In this document: in pieces, positions 1-6,797 of the stretch
Layout of the letters: each line of letters begins with the position of its first letter
How positions within the stretch are numbered: position 1 is the stretch's first letter
The notes under the pieces: generated by a model
What the model was told of the DNA's origin: nothing
The model's database searches: none
Seen by the model: only the letters and a program-made list of their open reading frames with translations
IMG/VR virus record: IMGVR_UViG_3300036766_000837
Coordinates: 1-64,000 of that record
Direction: 5' to 3' (one strand)
From: a virus
DNA: 64,000 nt
Position numbers and translations under genes: made by a program

Positions 1-75
1 TCTAATTCTTTGGATTCGCTGCTTTTTTGGGTCAAATTTTCCTTCAACTTTAATATTCGATAAATCTCGGGAAAT

Positions 76-94
76 GGCTCGAAAGATTCGAGCC
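76..94 (-). terminator. Hairpin downstream of the E2-like gene
   Basis: Perfect 8-bp inverted repeat (GGCTCGAA / TTCGAGCC) with a 3-nt loop, just past the stop of the 107-1789 gene. On the minus strand it is followed only by ATTTCCC, not a clean U-tract, so it may be a weak terminator or a 3'-end stabiliser. The rest of 1-106 shows nothing else. Confidence 0.4.
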
Positions 95-106
95 AAATCC
101 TGAAAC

Positions 107-1789
107 TTATGCGGTAGTCGTTGTTATCGTTGTTGATTCATTTAGTGTAGAGAAATTTGACTGTCCTTCTAGCGGTTCAACAACATCTTCTTCCTCCTGT
201 GGTTCCTCACGACAATCATTGCACAAACCATCACGAGTTTCCTCTTCCATAATTTCTTCGCAATTTTCGCAATGGATACACTCACAATCATCTGGCAAAC
301 GTTCACAATTTTGGCAACGGTTACAAGAACCGCGCCTAAGACAATCGGTAACTAGTTCGGAACAATTATCACAACGATTACAACCACAATTATCTATACG
401 GTCCCCATCATAAGTCTGATATATTTCACTACAGGAATCACAACGATAACATTCACAATTATCATCAGTTTCGTCGCAAATTTCGCAACGAAAACATTCA
501 CACTCACCAAAAACCTCATTACATCCACCACAAATTTCCGAAGCACGTCTAGGAGGCATCCCCTCTTTTTGCGAATTAATGGGCCAATCATAAATCTTGA
601 CCCCCCACATATCTTCCTCATAAGGCTCTACAAGGAATCTAATAACAAGTTGAATTGCCAATCCAAATTCATAACTTGAAACAAGGTTGGTAATTGATTC
701 CGCCATATTTCCCCAACAAACCTCTCCATTTGATGGAATATGTGGGTGCTGCCATTCATTGATTTGTTGGGTTAGATTCCTGACCGAAGGAAGGCGATTT
801 TCCGCAATATTGAAGGTAATCTCAAATACACCAAGAAATCTTGTAGTTCCATCTGGAAGTTCTTTGGAAATCAAGGGCTTGGTAGTAATCACAAAGTTTT
901 CTGTATTCCTGCTATGATCCATTACACAAGAAATACTTTCAACCAATTCATGGCTGTTAATCGCATTCCATTCCGCCTCAATCTTTTTCTCATCAACCTT
1001 GATGGTTCCTAGGGCCGTAATTAAAGCGGAAATTTCGTTCGAGTCACGATTTATTCTGATGATTTCTGAGTAGAAATATCTCAGGTTTTCTTCATTACCT
1101 TGCAGAGAATTTTCATAGGTGGCAAGCTGCCTATTTGTACGGCCAGAACATAGTTCAATAAATCTCTGTTTTGCTCTTTCCGCAAGAATCCCCTTTTGGT
1201 TCTCCAAATGTTGGGCATACCCATCAACATCGGTAAAAATCATAACGATACGGTCCAACATATATCGGGTTAGGGGTATCAAAGTATTGTAACTATTGGT
1301 AGCCCGAGTAAGAGCCCAAGGAATCATAATTTTTCTTTGGGCCTTTAGAATCTCCCCTACAAAATTGAGTTCATCGTCGTATATTGGGATTGCATCTGGA
1401 ATGTTGCTTGGCCCATAAAAATTTGAAGCACCATCAGTAAGGGGGGTCCCAAATATAGAAGTCCTTGAATGTGTGGCCATGCTATCACCAATCGGCGCAG
1501 CATTGAGACAAAATAAGATTTCTTGTGGATCGGTTGATTGACTGGGCAATGATTCAACATCAATCATCAATGGTGTATTAGTCGTACTAAAAAGTTGGAC
1601 CCTAACATTTCTCTCAATCTTTTGGGCAAATTCTTTGAATGGCGGATGCCAACGCTCCGTCCAATAAGATAGGGCATAATCACTAAATCTATCATTATAG
1701 GCATCATATTCTCGCCGAGTTTCAGTAGAAGTTTCGGTGGCATTTTCATCAAAAATTTGCTGAATAGTTTGTGATGCTTCAGTCGTCAT
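107..1789 (-). CDS. E2 (UBC)-like protein with C-terminal tandem Cys clusters
   Basis: 560 aa. I do not recognise the N-terminal ~300 residues. Residues about 290-400 resemble a ubiquitin-conjugating E2 core: a strand-rich stretch (LGVFEITFNI) leads to HPHIPSNGEVCWG with Cys358. The spacing from HP to Cys equals that of the eukaryotic E2 motif (HPNINSNGSIC), and a helix-like segment ending LVEP follows, as in E2s. Residues 420-526 hold about 20 Cys in repeats of C-x2-C and C-x-C-x2-C-x2-C, which should bind several zinc ions and recall RING/treble-clef clusters. The tail is acidic, then Thr-rich. No E1, ubiquitin-like or JAB protein is visible in the window. The E2-fold assignment is inference from motif and predicted strand order; a non-catalytic UBC-like scaffold is the main alternative. 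Confidence 0.6.
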   Translation of the reverse strand: MTTEASQTIQQIFDENATETSTETRREYDAYNDRFSDYALSYWTERWHPPFKEFAQKIERNVRVQLFSTTNTPLMIDVESLPSQSTDPQEILFCLNAAPIGDSMATHSRTSIFGTPLTDGASNFYGPSNIPDAIPIYDDELNFVGEILKAQRKIMIPWALTRATNSYNTLIPLTRYMLDRIVMIFTDVDGYAQHLENQKGILAERAKQRFIELCSGRTNRQLATYENSLQGNEENLRYFYSEIIRINRDSNEISALITALGTIKVDEKKIEAEWNAINSHELVESISCVMDHSRNTENFVITTKPLISKELPDGTTRFLGVFEITFNIAENRLPSVRNLTQQINEWQHPHIPSNGEVCWGNMAESITNLVSSYEFGLAIQLVIRFLVEPYEEDMWGVKIYDWPINSQKEGMPPRRASEICGGCNEVFGECECFRCEICDETDDNCECYRCDSCSEIYQTYDGDRIDNCGCNRCDNCSELVTDCLRRGSCNRCQNCERLPDDCECIHCENCEEIMEEETRDGLCNDCREEPQEEEDVVEPLEGQSNFSTLNESTTITTTTA

Positions 1790-2074
1790 CTATTCTCCCT
1801 CCTTATAACCCCAAGTTTCATACTTATATTCAGATTTTGTATTAACATCAACATGTAATACATAACCTTTATCCGCACAATTGGTCAAACAATCATCACA
1901 GATATTAAGTTCGAGAAATTCTCGACTAAACGGACTAGTTGGGTCCCAAACAGTAGAACCATAATTTCCGGTAGAAGAAAAAACCGTCCCACCATACGGC
2001 TGATTATGTTCCTGTTCAAGGTCAATATCTTCTAGAGATTTTTCACAAATAATACAGGGCAAAGAAACTGACAT
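1790..2074 (-). CDS. Small Zn-binding phage protein (two CxxC pairs)
   Basis: 94 aa. Start chosen at ATG 2074 because AAAGGGAG lies just upstream; a longer frame from 2095 has no ribosome site. It carries CIIC near the N-terminus and CDDC in the middle, with a central NQPYGGTVF / GNYGSTVWDP segment typical of a small phage family of unknown function. The Cys pairs probably form one zinc site. It ends directly before the E2-like gene and may be translated with it. Confidence 0.75.
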   Translation of the reverse strand: MSVSLPCIICEKSLEDIDLEQEHNQPYGGTVFSSTGNYGSTVWDPTSPFSREFLELNICDDCLTNCADKGYVLHVDVNTKSEYKYETWGYKEGE

Positions 2075-2097
2075 TGATTCTCCCTTTCTATTCATAG

Positions 2098-2175
2098 TGG
2101 ACCGGAGGAGAGTCGAACTCCTGTCCCAAAGATTGCACTTTGGCCTTCATCTTTGGTCTAATCCATTACCGGCCC
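2098..2175 (-). tRNA. Atypical tRNA, probably Cys(GCA)
   Basis: Acceptor stem GGGCCGG / CCGGTCC with discriminator A, T-arm AGGAG-TTCGACT-CTCCT and U8 are canonical. The anticodon arm is odd: CCAAA / TTTGG encloses 8 nt containing GCA, and the D-arm pairs poorly (TGG/CCA only). tRNA-Cys is the best reading, but an enlarged anticodon loop or a degenerate gene is possible. It is the last unit (3' side) of the structured-RNA array. Confidence 0.6.
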
Positions 2176-2180
2176 ATATT

Positions 2181-2752
2181 GGGTGATTTGGGGCTCTCGA
2201 AAGTTGACTAGAATTCACTACGGATTATGTATCTAGTATAATCCGCCAAGGTTGCCAAATCACCCAAATTTTGAGGGTATCCTCTCGTTCCGTAGGAGCC
2301 TAGGCTACGGCGATTGCACCCGGTATTCCCTTTGGGATACCCCCAAGGTCCCCCTCCAAGGATTCGAACCTTTTGTGGCCACTAATTGGCTCAGGCACTC
2401 CTACCCTTGACGGTAATGAACCTGCCAATTACCCAACCATCTTTGGGAGAGGGGGTAAATATTTGGGGCCAAAATAACTTAGGCTCTAGGTTTCCCTGCC
2501 AAGCGAGGAGTACCGGGTCCTTTTCTTGGCCTTTTTATGCCCGGACCTGTTCCTGTTACTTTGGCCCCAAACATTTGGGGGCAAATTTACCAGCAACTAA
2601 AGTTACTAGCTTGGTTACCCAAGACATAAAAGCCAAATTTGCCCCCATGGAAGGGCATAATCCCAAACTCCTTAACGGCGCATCATCGTTATTAATTCTC
2701 GCAGGAATTAATTTCAATGAAGCAGGAGATATACCGCTTTTGAATTATGCCC
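2181..2752 (-). ncRNA. Tandem array of six long-stem structured RNA elements (ROOL/GOLLD-like candidate)
   Basis: This gene-free stretch is tiled by six units, each closed by a near-perfect inverted repeat and separated by about 4-11 nt: 2181-2265 (11-bp stem GGGTGATTTGG), 2275-2342 (8-bp), 2350-2456 (tRNA-like), 2462-2571 (17-bp stem with one GU), 2577-2646 (12-bp stem GGGGGCAAATTT) and 2653-2752 (9-bp). Inner hairpins are also strong, for example CGGATTAT/ATAATCCG at 2221-2245 and a CTTGG-GUAA-CCAAG GNRA hairpin in the fifth unit. No reading frame is convincing. Length (about 570 nt) and position next to a tRNA in a phage fit ROOL or GOLLD RNAs; this is inference. The strand is assigned from the neighbouring genes. 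Confidence 0.65.
2350..2456 (-). ncRNA. tRNA-like unit inside the RNA array
   Basis: 107-nt unit with a tRNA-like acceptor (CCCCCTC/GAGGGGG) and a canonical T-arm (AAGG-TTCGAAT-CCTT). A possible D-stem CCAA/TTGG is followed by an oversized central arm (CAGG...CCTG enclosing TACC...GGTA) instead of a normal 17-nt anticodon arm. I cannot assign an anticodon. It could be a tRNA mimic within a larger RNA or a decayed type II tRNA. Confidence 0.45.
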
Positions 2753-2763
2753 AACCAAGGAGA

Positions 2764-2784
2764 GGGAAGAGCTGACTCTTTCCC
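2764..2784 (-). terminator. Hairpin after the AT-hook gene
   Basis: GGGAAAGAG-TCAG-CTCTTCCC on the minus strand, 12 nt beyond the stop at 2796. There is no U-tract, so it may mark the processed 3' end of the mRNA or the boundary with the RNA array rather than an intrinsic terminator. Confidence 0.35.
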
Positions 2785-2795
2785 GCCCAATATTA

Positions 2796-3164
2796 TTACT
2801 TCTTTACCTCGATTGCAAACACCTCGAATTCATACACCTTTTTCGCCTTGCCCCTCCCCATCTCAAGTTCTTGGGGGATTGTGTGGACAACAAAGCGACC
2901 CTTTAGCTTACGATTGTCTCGCTCATTCCTTGCGGTCTGACCCACAGTTGCCGGAGTCTTACCAAGGGTATATTCAAGCGGGATTAGGGTCCAACTCTTT
3001 GGAACCACAACCGTAATTTTATCACCAATTTCGGGATGGAACGTGGCAATATTCTTTTCACCTTCCGCATCGGACTTCTTCAACTTGGGCATTTCGCTGG
3101 AAAGCCAATTGCGAAGTTCTCCGCGTGGACGGCCACGTTTTCTCTTAGGCTTAGTTGCCTGCAA
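2796..3164 (-). CDS. Small basic protein with AT-hook
   Basis: 122 aa, starting at TTG 3164; AAAGGAG six nt upstream supports this start. The N-terminus KPKRKRGRPRG contains an AT-hook core (RGRP), suggesting minor-groove binding to AT-rich DNA. The remainder has a beta-rich look (GDKITVVVPKSWTLIPLEYTLG) and I do not recognise it. It is the first gene after the promoter at 3254-3281 and directly precedes the RNA array, so it may share a transcript with it. Confidence 0.7.
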   Translation of the reverse strand: MQATKPKRKRGRPRGELRNWLSSEMPKLKKSDAEGEKNIATFHPEIGDKITVVVPKSWTLIPLEYTLGKTPATVGQTARNERDNRKLKGRFVVHTIPQELEMGRGKAKKVYEFEVFAIEVKK

Positions 3165-3215
3165 GTTTATCTCCTTTCACTAGGGATTATCCTCTAGGGA
3201 TTTTTGGAGATTTTC

Positions 3216-3236
3216 GACGCCGCCGCGAGGGGCGTC
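3216..3236 (-). promoter_or_regulatory. 5'-leader hairpin
   Basis: GACGCC / GGCGTC stem in the leader of the AT-hook gene, starting about 10 nt after the predicted transcription start. Similar 5' hairpins follow the promoters at 9279 and 27107. Confidence 0.5.
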
Positions 3237-3253
3237 TGGTGCTTGCATGAGAT

Positions 3254-3281
3254 AGTATATCACACTGTAGGCGAGCATCAC
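3254..3281 (-). promoter_or_regulatory. Sigma70-type promoter
   Basis: Leftward promoter with -10 TATACT (3254-3259) and -35 GTGATG (3276-3281), 16-bp spacer. The -10 and its flanks (TGATATACTATCT) are nearly identical to the promoter at 9279-9307. Confidence 0.65.
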
Positions 3282-3400
3282 ATGAAAATTTAGACAGATA
3301 AATATCTTCGTGCCCTATTTCATTAGTCCATTTATTGGCCCTACCTTTATTTTTTGGACCAATAATTAGCCAAATTATAGTATACGGTTGAATAGATATC

Positions 3401-3608
3401 CTGAATATTATCCAGAAATAATTTTTCTGCATTTATAGTAGAAGATTATAAAGGCCTCTCCCGAGTACCAAGAATCCTGAATATTATCCAGAAATATTTT
3501 TTATTGGATTTGTAGAAGAAGATTATAATGGGACTTTCCGGGTACACGGAATTTCGAATATTATCCAGAAATATTTTTTATACATTCATGAGAAAAGATT
3601 ATAAAGGG
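3401..3608. repeat. Three ~76-bp direct repeats in an AT-rich gap
   Basis: The core AATATTATCCAGAAATA recurs at about 3403, 3479 and 3556, and each copy is followed about 20-30 bp later by GAAGATTATAA (or AAAAGATTATAA) and then GC-richer spacers sharing GTAC-CGG. On the minus strand each copy presents TATAATCTTC, a possible -10. They may be iterons of an origin, operator sites or tandem promoters. The 446-bp gap 3165-3610 holds these, the promoter and a leader hairpin, but no convincing gene. Confidence 0.7.
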
Positions 3609-3610
3609 TC

Positions 3611-3805
3611 TTAATTTGTTTCAGGATTTGATTTGATTCCAACCATGTTGCAACCTATAATGGTGACATAATTATTATTCGGCAAATCGAGCAAAGTTGG
3701 CCAATCCCAAAGATCGGGAGAATCTTCTTGTTTAGGGTCAATTAAAAGTTTTAAATCGACCCTCCATATTTCTAAATCATCTGAACGTTCAATTATCTCT
3801 ATCAT
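3611..3805 (-). CDS. Hypothetical protein
   Basis: 64 aa, acidic. ATG 3805 overlaps the stop of the upstream 54-aa gene (ATGA), and GGAAGTGAT sits just before it, so the two are probably coupled. Contains DLWDWPTLLDLPNNN; no family recognised. Confidence 0.65.
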   Translation of the reverse strand: MIEIIERSDDLEIWRVDLKLLIDPKQEDSPDLWDWPTLLDLPNNNYVTIIGCNMVGIKSNPETN

Positions 3806-3966
3806 ATCACTTCCAATTCTCCTAAATCGCCTTCTTCTAATAATTCTACATCTATAATATGAGCAATCGTTTCATGCGTAAATAATATACGAGATACCGC
3901 TTTTAACAATTTATCTTTTTGTTCTTGTGTTAAATCATCCATTAAATCCCAAGTATGTTTTGCCAA
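3802..3966 (-). CDS. Small helical acidic protein
   Basis: 54 aa from a TTG start at 3966 preceded by AGGAGAATATA. The sequence (AKHTWDLMDDLTQEQKDKLL...) looks all-helical. It overlaps the next gene by 4 nt. No known family; the start codon and overlap make it credible despite its size. Confidence 0.6.
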   Translation of the reverse strand: MAKHTWDLMDDLTQEQKDKLLKAVSRILFTHETIAHIIDVELLEEGDLGELEVI

Positions 3967-3975
3967 TATATTCTC

Positions 3976-4173
3976 CTAATCTTGATGTTCATAAGCATAA
4001 CAATTCGCAGAAACGAACCAATCAACAAAACTAGATGAGGGGTTTCTAGATGCCCCTTGTTTAACTATAACAATATTTACTTCTTTCCAACCACTTTCAA
4101 ATAATTTTTTCTCGGCTAATTCTGCCGCAGATTTGCTTCCTTTATCTGTTGTAATGGTAATTCCTACCCTCAT
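3976..4173 (-). CDS. Hypothetical protein
   Basis: 65 aa, ATG 4173 (MRVGITITTDKG) with AAAGGAAATAA upstream. Alternating strands and helix (VGITITTD / SAAELAEKKLFESGWKEVNIVIVKQ) suggest a small alpha-beta fold. Function unknown. Confidence 0.65.
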   Translation of the reverse strand: MRVGITITTDKGSKSAAELAEKKLFESGWKEVNIVIVKQGASRNPSSSFVDWFVSANCYAYEHQD

Positions 4174-4193
4174 TACATTTATTTCCTTTCAAT

Positions 4194-4376
4194 CTATTGA
4201 ACAGCATAAACTACCAATTCAAATCGTGTCCGATTAAAATTTAGATAGGTTTGCTCAAAAGCATCAGTGAGGGTATGTGTAATCTGTATCCAGATTCTTT
4301 CGCTATCAGACCCAGGTTCCGTATAAATTTCATGCAATGTATCTGCAATTAATTCAAAATCACGACGCGTCATCAT
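4194..4376 (-). CDS. Small conserved phage protein
   Basis: 60 aa starting MMTRRDFELIADTLHEIY; GGAGAAATT is directly upstream, and the ATG overlaps the stop of the preceding gene. The MTRRDFELIA start recurs in many phage small proteins. Helical, function unknown. Confidence 0.75.
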   Translation of the reverse strand: MMTRRDFELIADTLHEIYTEPGSDSERIWIQITHTLTDAFEQTYLNFNRTRFELVVYAVQ

Positions 4377-4489
4377 AATTTCTCCTTCTCCCAAAATTCG
4401 GCGAGATAGGCATCTTCCCATTCCTGCCGATGTTTAATACAACACCATCCGGTCCTATCGCTCTTTCCTTCACATTTGCTAGGCTTCAT
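4373..4489 (-). CDS. Miniprotein with Cys residues
   Basis: 38 aa (MKPSKCEGKSDRTGWC...). GGAGGAGAAGCC precedes ATG 4489; a longer frame to 4594 has no support. Three Cys and one His could form a metal site. Coupled by 4-nt overlaps to both neighbours. Confidence 0.6.
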   Translation of the reverse strand: MKPSKCEGKSDRTGWCCIKHRQEWEDAYLAEFWEKEKL

Positions 4490-4644
4490 GGCTTCTCCTC
4501 CGTTTTGTCTAGAAACTCGTGTTGTCCAGCGTGTGCAACATGGGGGTTTGAGACAACAGCGCCAACGAGTAGGGCAACGAGGGGGATGGCGCAAGTAAAG
4601 CGATTCCTTTTACTTGAGGTAGTCGGCGGGCAGAGGCGCTTCAT
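4486..4644 (-). CDS. Small secreted or membrane protein
   Basis: 52 aa. After a basic start (MKRLCPPTTSSKRNR) comes a hydrophobic segment (FTCAIPLVALLVGAVV) and a possible signal-peptidase site (AHA-GQ), leaving a short exported tail. Start 4644 overlaps the stop of the previous gene (ATGA). Lies in a GC-rich islet. Confidence 0.5.
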   Translation of the reverse strand: MKRLCPPTTSSKRNRFTCAIPLVALLVGAVVSNPHVAHAGQHEFLDKTEEKP

Positions 4645-4850
4645 GTCGTGCCACCCCCACAAGCAGGGCACGACTCAGGCCAATGTCCGATCTGTGGGAT
4701 TGGAGTCGTCGTAATATTGGGCTCCTCCGACGCCCCATCAAGGCGAATAGATGAAGCAAGGACTTCTAGCAACGCGGTAATGCGGTCAAGGCGGCGTAGC
4801 AGTTGTTCGTGCCAAAGTTGCTCATTCGCCTGTCTCGCACCCTTATTCAT
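4641..4850 (-). CDS. Helical protein with C-terminal CPACGG knuckle
   Basis: 69 aa, ATG 4850 with AGGAGATGCC upstream. The helical part (ANEQLWHEQLLRRLDRITALLEVL) is followed by CPACGGG. GC-rich codon use unlike the bulk of the phage. Unknown function. Confidence 0.6.
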   Translation of the reverse strand: MNKGARQANEQLWHEQLLRRLDRITALLEVLASSIRLDGASEEPNITTTPIPQIGHWPESCPACGGGTT

Positions 4851-5047
4851 GGCATCTCCTTGTGGGTTGCGAATCCTGACAAGATATGGAAAGCCGGGTT
4901 GCAGCAGCACCAGGACGAGCCACCCTTGTTCCAGGTGCATTCCAGATTCACTGCGCACCACCAGCAACGAGTGGGCCAAGGGGTTCTGTGATTACAACGC
5001 GGGGGCTTGGCGTTCATGGTTTTTCCAACGTCATTGGCGTGGGTCAT
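4847..5047 (-). CDS. Cys/Trp-rich small protein
   Basis: 66 aa from ATG 5047, which overlaps the previous stop; ATG 5017 is an alternative. Contains CWWC and a CCC run, suggesting a metal-binding knuckle. GC-rich islet. No family recognised. Confidence 0.5.
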   Translation of the reverse strand: MTHANDVGKTMNAKPPRCNHRTPWPTRCWWCAVNLECTWNKGGSSWCCCNPAFHILSGFATHKEMP

Positions 5048-5259
5048 GCGACACCAACTTGCTTCGAGACTTCTGCAATCAGCCACGCGATATCCAAGCG
5101 GGTAATGATTCCGTCGTCGTGCCAACAGTTCTCAATCTTGGTAATGCGCCGCCGTGCGAACGCAAAGTCCTCGCGGGCGCTGTTGAGTCGTCTCTGATAC
5201 TCGGGTGTCTCACGCGACAGACCGAGCCGATACCTTCTTGCGTCTTCAGCCTGATTCAT
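5044..5259 (-). CDS. Hypothetical helical protein
   Basis: 71 aa (MNQAEDARRYRLGLS...), GGGGAGAAGTC before ATG 5259. Arg-rich helix (FAFARRRITKIENC) then DIAWLIAEVSKQV. GC-rich. Overlaps both neighbours by 4 nt. Confidence 0.6.
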   Translation of the reverse strand: MNQAEDARRYRLGLSRETPEYQRRLNSAREDFAFARRRITKIENCWHDDGIITRLDIAWLIAEVSKQVGVA

Positions 5260-5534
5260 GACTTCTCCCCGTGGAGTTCGGCGAGGAACGGCGCGATGCT
5301 GCGCAACACAGACCAGAAGTCGGCATCGTCGTTTGTGTCCAGGACGCGGCTTACGGCCTCCAGCTTCTCCTCGCACGCGGTGCGGGTGATGAGGAGTCGC
5401 TTGATGCGTCCTGGATACATCTCCGTACACAAGCAACCCGGCTGATAGCCACAGGTATGCTTAGAGAAACCCTTGGCTCCTATCACACGCTGTATCTTTG
5501 CCGCTTCCTCGTTTGTAATAAAGCGCTCGGCCAT
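5256..5534 (-). CDS. AELHGEK-family protein, copy 1
   Basis: 92 aa, ATG 5534 with GGAG upstream. Ends FLAELHGEKS. Similar C-termini and a central TR-A-CEE-LE-VS helix occur in the proteins at 11802-12158 and 18385-18666, so this is one of three divergent paralogues. Contains C-x5-C-x-C. Role unknown. The frame stays open upstream to 5948 without a supported start. Confidence 0.65.
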   Translation of the reverse strand: MAERFITNEEAAKIQRVIGAKGFSKHTCGYQPGCLCTEMYPGRIKRLLITRTACEEKLEAVSRVLDTNDDADFWSVLRSIAPFLAELHGEKS

Positions 5535-5698
5535 GTCTTCACTCTCCTCCTCATGGTTCAGAAAGTCAACAATTATCCATCCAATCTCATCTGCCTTTGC
5601 TCCAAGAATTGATCTTGGCAAAGAAATACTCGGCAATAGAAGATTTGGCGGGAGTAATCTTGGGTAATTAGGGTCATCAACACCCCGACTTTCCGCTA

Positions 5699-5737
5699 GA
5701 GTCCATTTAGATAGAGTCCATTTAGGAGTCCATTTAG
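5699..5737. repeat. Three copies of GAGTCCATTTAG
   Basis: Direct 12-mers at 5699, 5714 and 5726, just beyond the stop of the 5734-5961 gene. The surrounding gap (5535-5733) has no well-supported gene; a 34-aa frame starting at an ATG after GGGGTGTTG is possible but weak. Confidence 0.6.
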
Positions 5738-5961
5738 TTGTCAAAATTTGCCCCCAATACTTGCTCTCTAGTGAAGACCTGATGTGAACCTGGATGCCAA
5801 TCGGCATCAAGACGACCAGGGATTGTCGCACAAGATTTACACAAACGTTCGAACACAAAACGATCTTCGATATAGGCGCGAGATTCCTGGCATCCTTGAC
5901 GATAATAATCATCATCGGAGTCAGGAATTTGGCATCCGCAACCTTCACACGGCTGAATCAC
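5734..5961 (-). CDS. Zn-ribbon-like small protein
   Basis: 75 aa from GTG 5961 behind GGGGGGAAA; the GTG overlaps the stop of the previous gene (GTGA). It has CEGCGC near the N-terminus and CKSC in the middle, spaced like a four-Cys zinc site. Unknown role. Confidence 0.65.
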   Translation of the reverse strand: MIQPCEGCGCQIPDSDDDYYRQGCQESRAYIEDRFVFERLCKSCATIPGRLDADWHPGSHQVFTREQVLGANFDN

Positions 5962-6281
5962 TTTCCCCCCCTGTCTTCAATGGCACTCAAAATCGATGCC
6001 ATTATATATTCAACTTCAGTTTCAATTTTTCCCCTAGGCATTTCGTCGGTCAATTTCTTAAGCCATTCTGTTGCTTTATCAGCATCCTTACCCGTACAAG
6101 ATTTAGTCCAAATACCCCCAAATACAGGGAAGCCGCCAGCCTTCGCCTTAAAACCAATAACATCAAGAATATCTTGTACGGCACGGATTCTATCTTTTTC
6201 TTCTTGTCCCCATTCCTGTATAGCATCCAACATAAAACTTGTTGCCAAATCCTTTAAGTCTTTTTCTTTTGTTTTAAACAT
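5958..6281 (-). CDS. Hypothetical protein
   Basis: 107 aa, start ATG 6281 (MFKTKEKDLKDLATS) because GGGGAG lies 6 nt upstream; earlier Met codons lack spacing. Mostly helical with a central GFPVFGGIWTKSCTG loop. I do not recognise it. Confidence 0.65.
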   Translation of the reverse strand: MFKTKEKDLKDLATSFMLDAIQEWGQEEKDRIRAVQDILDVIGFKAKAGGFPVFGGIWTKSCTGKDADKATEWLKKLTDEMPRGKIETEVEYIMASILSAIEDRGGK

Positions 6282-6294
6282 GTTCATCTCCCCA

Positions 6295-6441
6295 TTACGT
6301 TTTGTGCAAAAAACAATCATGATGGCAATCCATACATTGTTTTGTTTGACCACAACACTCACAAGGTCCATAAGAGGGTATCATTTGCTCAAGGTCTAAA
6401 CACCAACAATCTTTGTCATGGCAATCCAAACAAATAAACAT
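6295..6441 (-). CDS. Cys-rich 48-aa zinc protein
   Basis: MFICLDCHDKDCWCLDL... with ten Cys and several His arranged as CxxCH, CWC, CECCG and CMDCHHDC, probably two zinc sites. AGGAGGAGAG precedes the ATG. Too short for common gene callers, but the motif order and ribosome site are strong. Confidence 0.75.
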   Translation of the reverse strand: MFICLDCHDKDCWCLDLEQMIPSYGPCECCGQTKQCMDCHHDCFLHKT

Positions 6442-6458
6442 TCTCTCCTCCTTTCTGG

Positions 6459-6464
6459 TAAAAT
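6459..6464 (+). promoter_or_regulatory. Extended -10 on the plus strand
   Basis: TGG-TAAAAT ends 6 nt before the ATG at 6471, so transcription would begin at or next to the start codon (leaderless). No clear -35. Confidence 0.45.
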
Positions 6465-6470
6465 ATAGTT

Positions 6471-6797
6471 ATGGGAAAAGTATATTTCTGCGAACGTGGT
6501 TGTTGGAGACGGGCAGAAAAGATTAATAATGTTTCAGGGTATGAATATCTATGTAGGTCATGCCACATGCAGATGGATGGCCGTCTCGAACGTATAAAAC
6601 AAATTGCCATAACTAATGGTAAAAACAAAAGGGTCAGAAGAATCTGCCCTCAATGTTTCAAAGAAATATACATAGAACCCTTTAGATTACGTTCCCATCT
6701 AAATTTCTGTAGCGGTTCCTGTCGCTCCACGTTTAACAATCTACGCAGGAAAGATAAGAACTCCTTCGCCAGAAGGATTATTGGCACAAATTCCTAG
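6471..6797 (+). CDS. Zinc-finger protein, only plus-strand gene
   Basis: 108 aa, basic. Two Cys clusters: CERGCW...CRSCH (residues about 8-32) and CPQCFKEIYIE...HLNFCSGSCRSTFNNLRRK (about 60-95), the latter like Zn fingers found in phage HNH-associated or DNA-binding proteins. There is no Shine-Dalgarno; the extended -10 implies a leaderless mRNA. Its 3' end overlaps the convergent gene 6741-7109 by 57 nt. Confidence 0.7.
   Translation: MGKVYFCERGCWRRAEKINNVSGYEYLCRSCHMQMDGRLERIKQIAITNGKNKRVRRICPQCFKEIYIEPFRLRSHLNFCSGSCRSTFNNLRRKDKNSFARRIIGTNS

Noticed and set aside
2386-3016. Plus-strand ORFs (129 and 89 aa) across the RNA array
   Set aside because: No ribosome sites; the composition follows the inverted-repeat RNA structure.
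3187-3432. 81-aa minus-strand ORF
   Set aside because: Covers the promoter, leader hairpin and first repeat; no ribosome site or motif.
3401-3608. CRISPR-like array
   Set aside because: Only three long, diverging repeats with irregular spacers and no cas genes.
4648-5445. 265-aa plus-strand ORF
   Set aside because: Antisense shadow of four well-supported GC-rich minus genes.
5535-5948. N-terminal extension of the 92-aa protein to 230 aa
   Set aside because: It would overlap two coded genes and translate the 12-mer repeats; the start at 5534 has the ribosome site.
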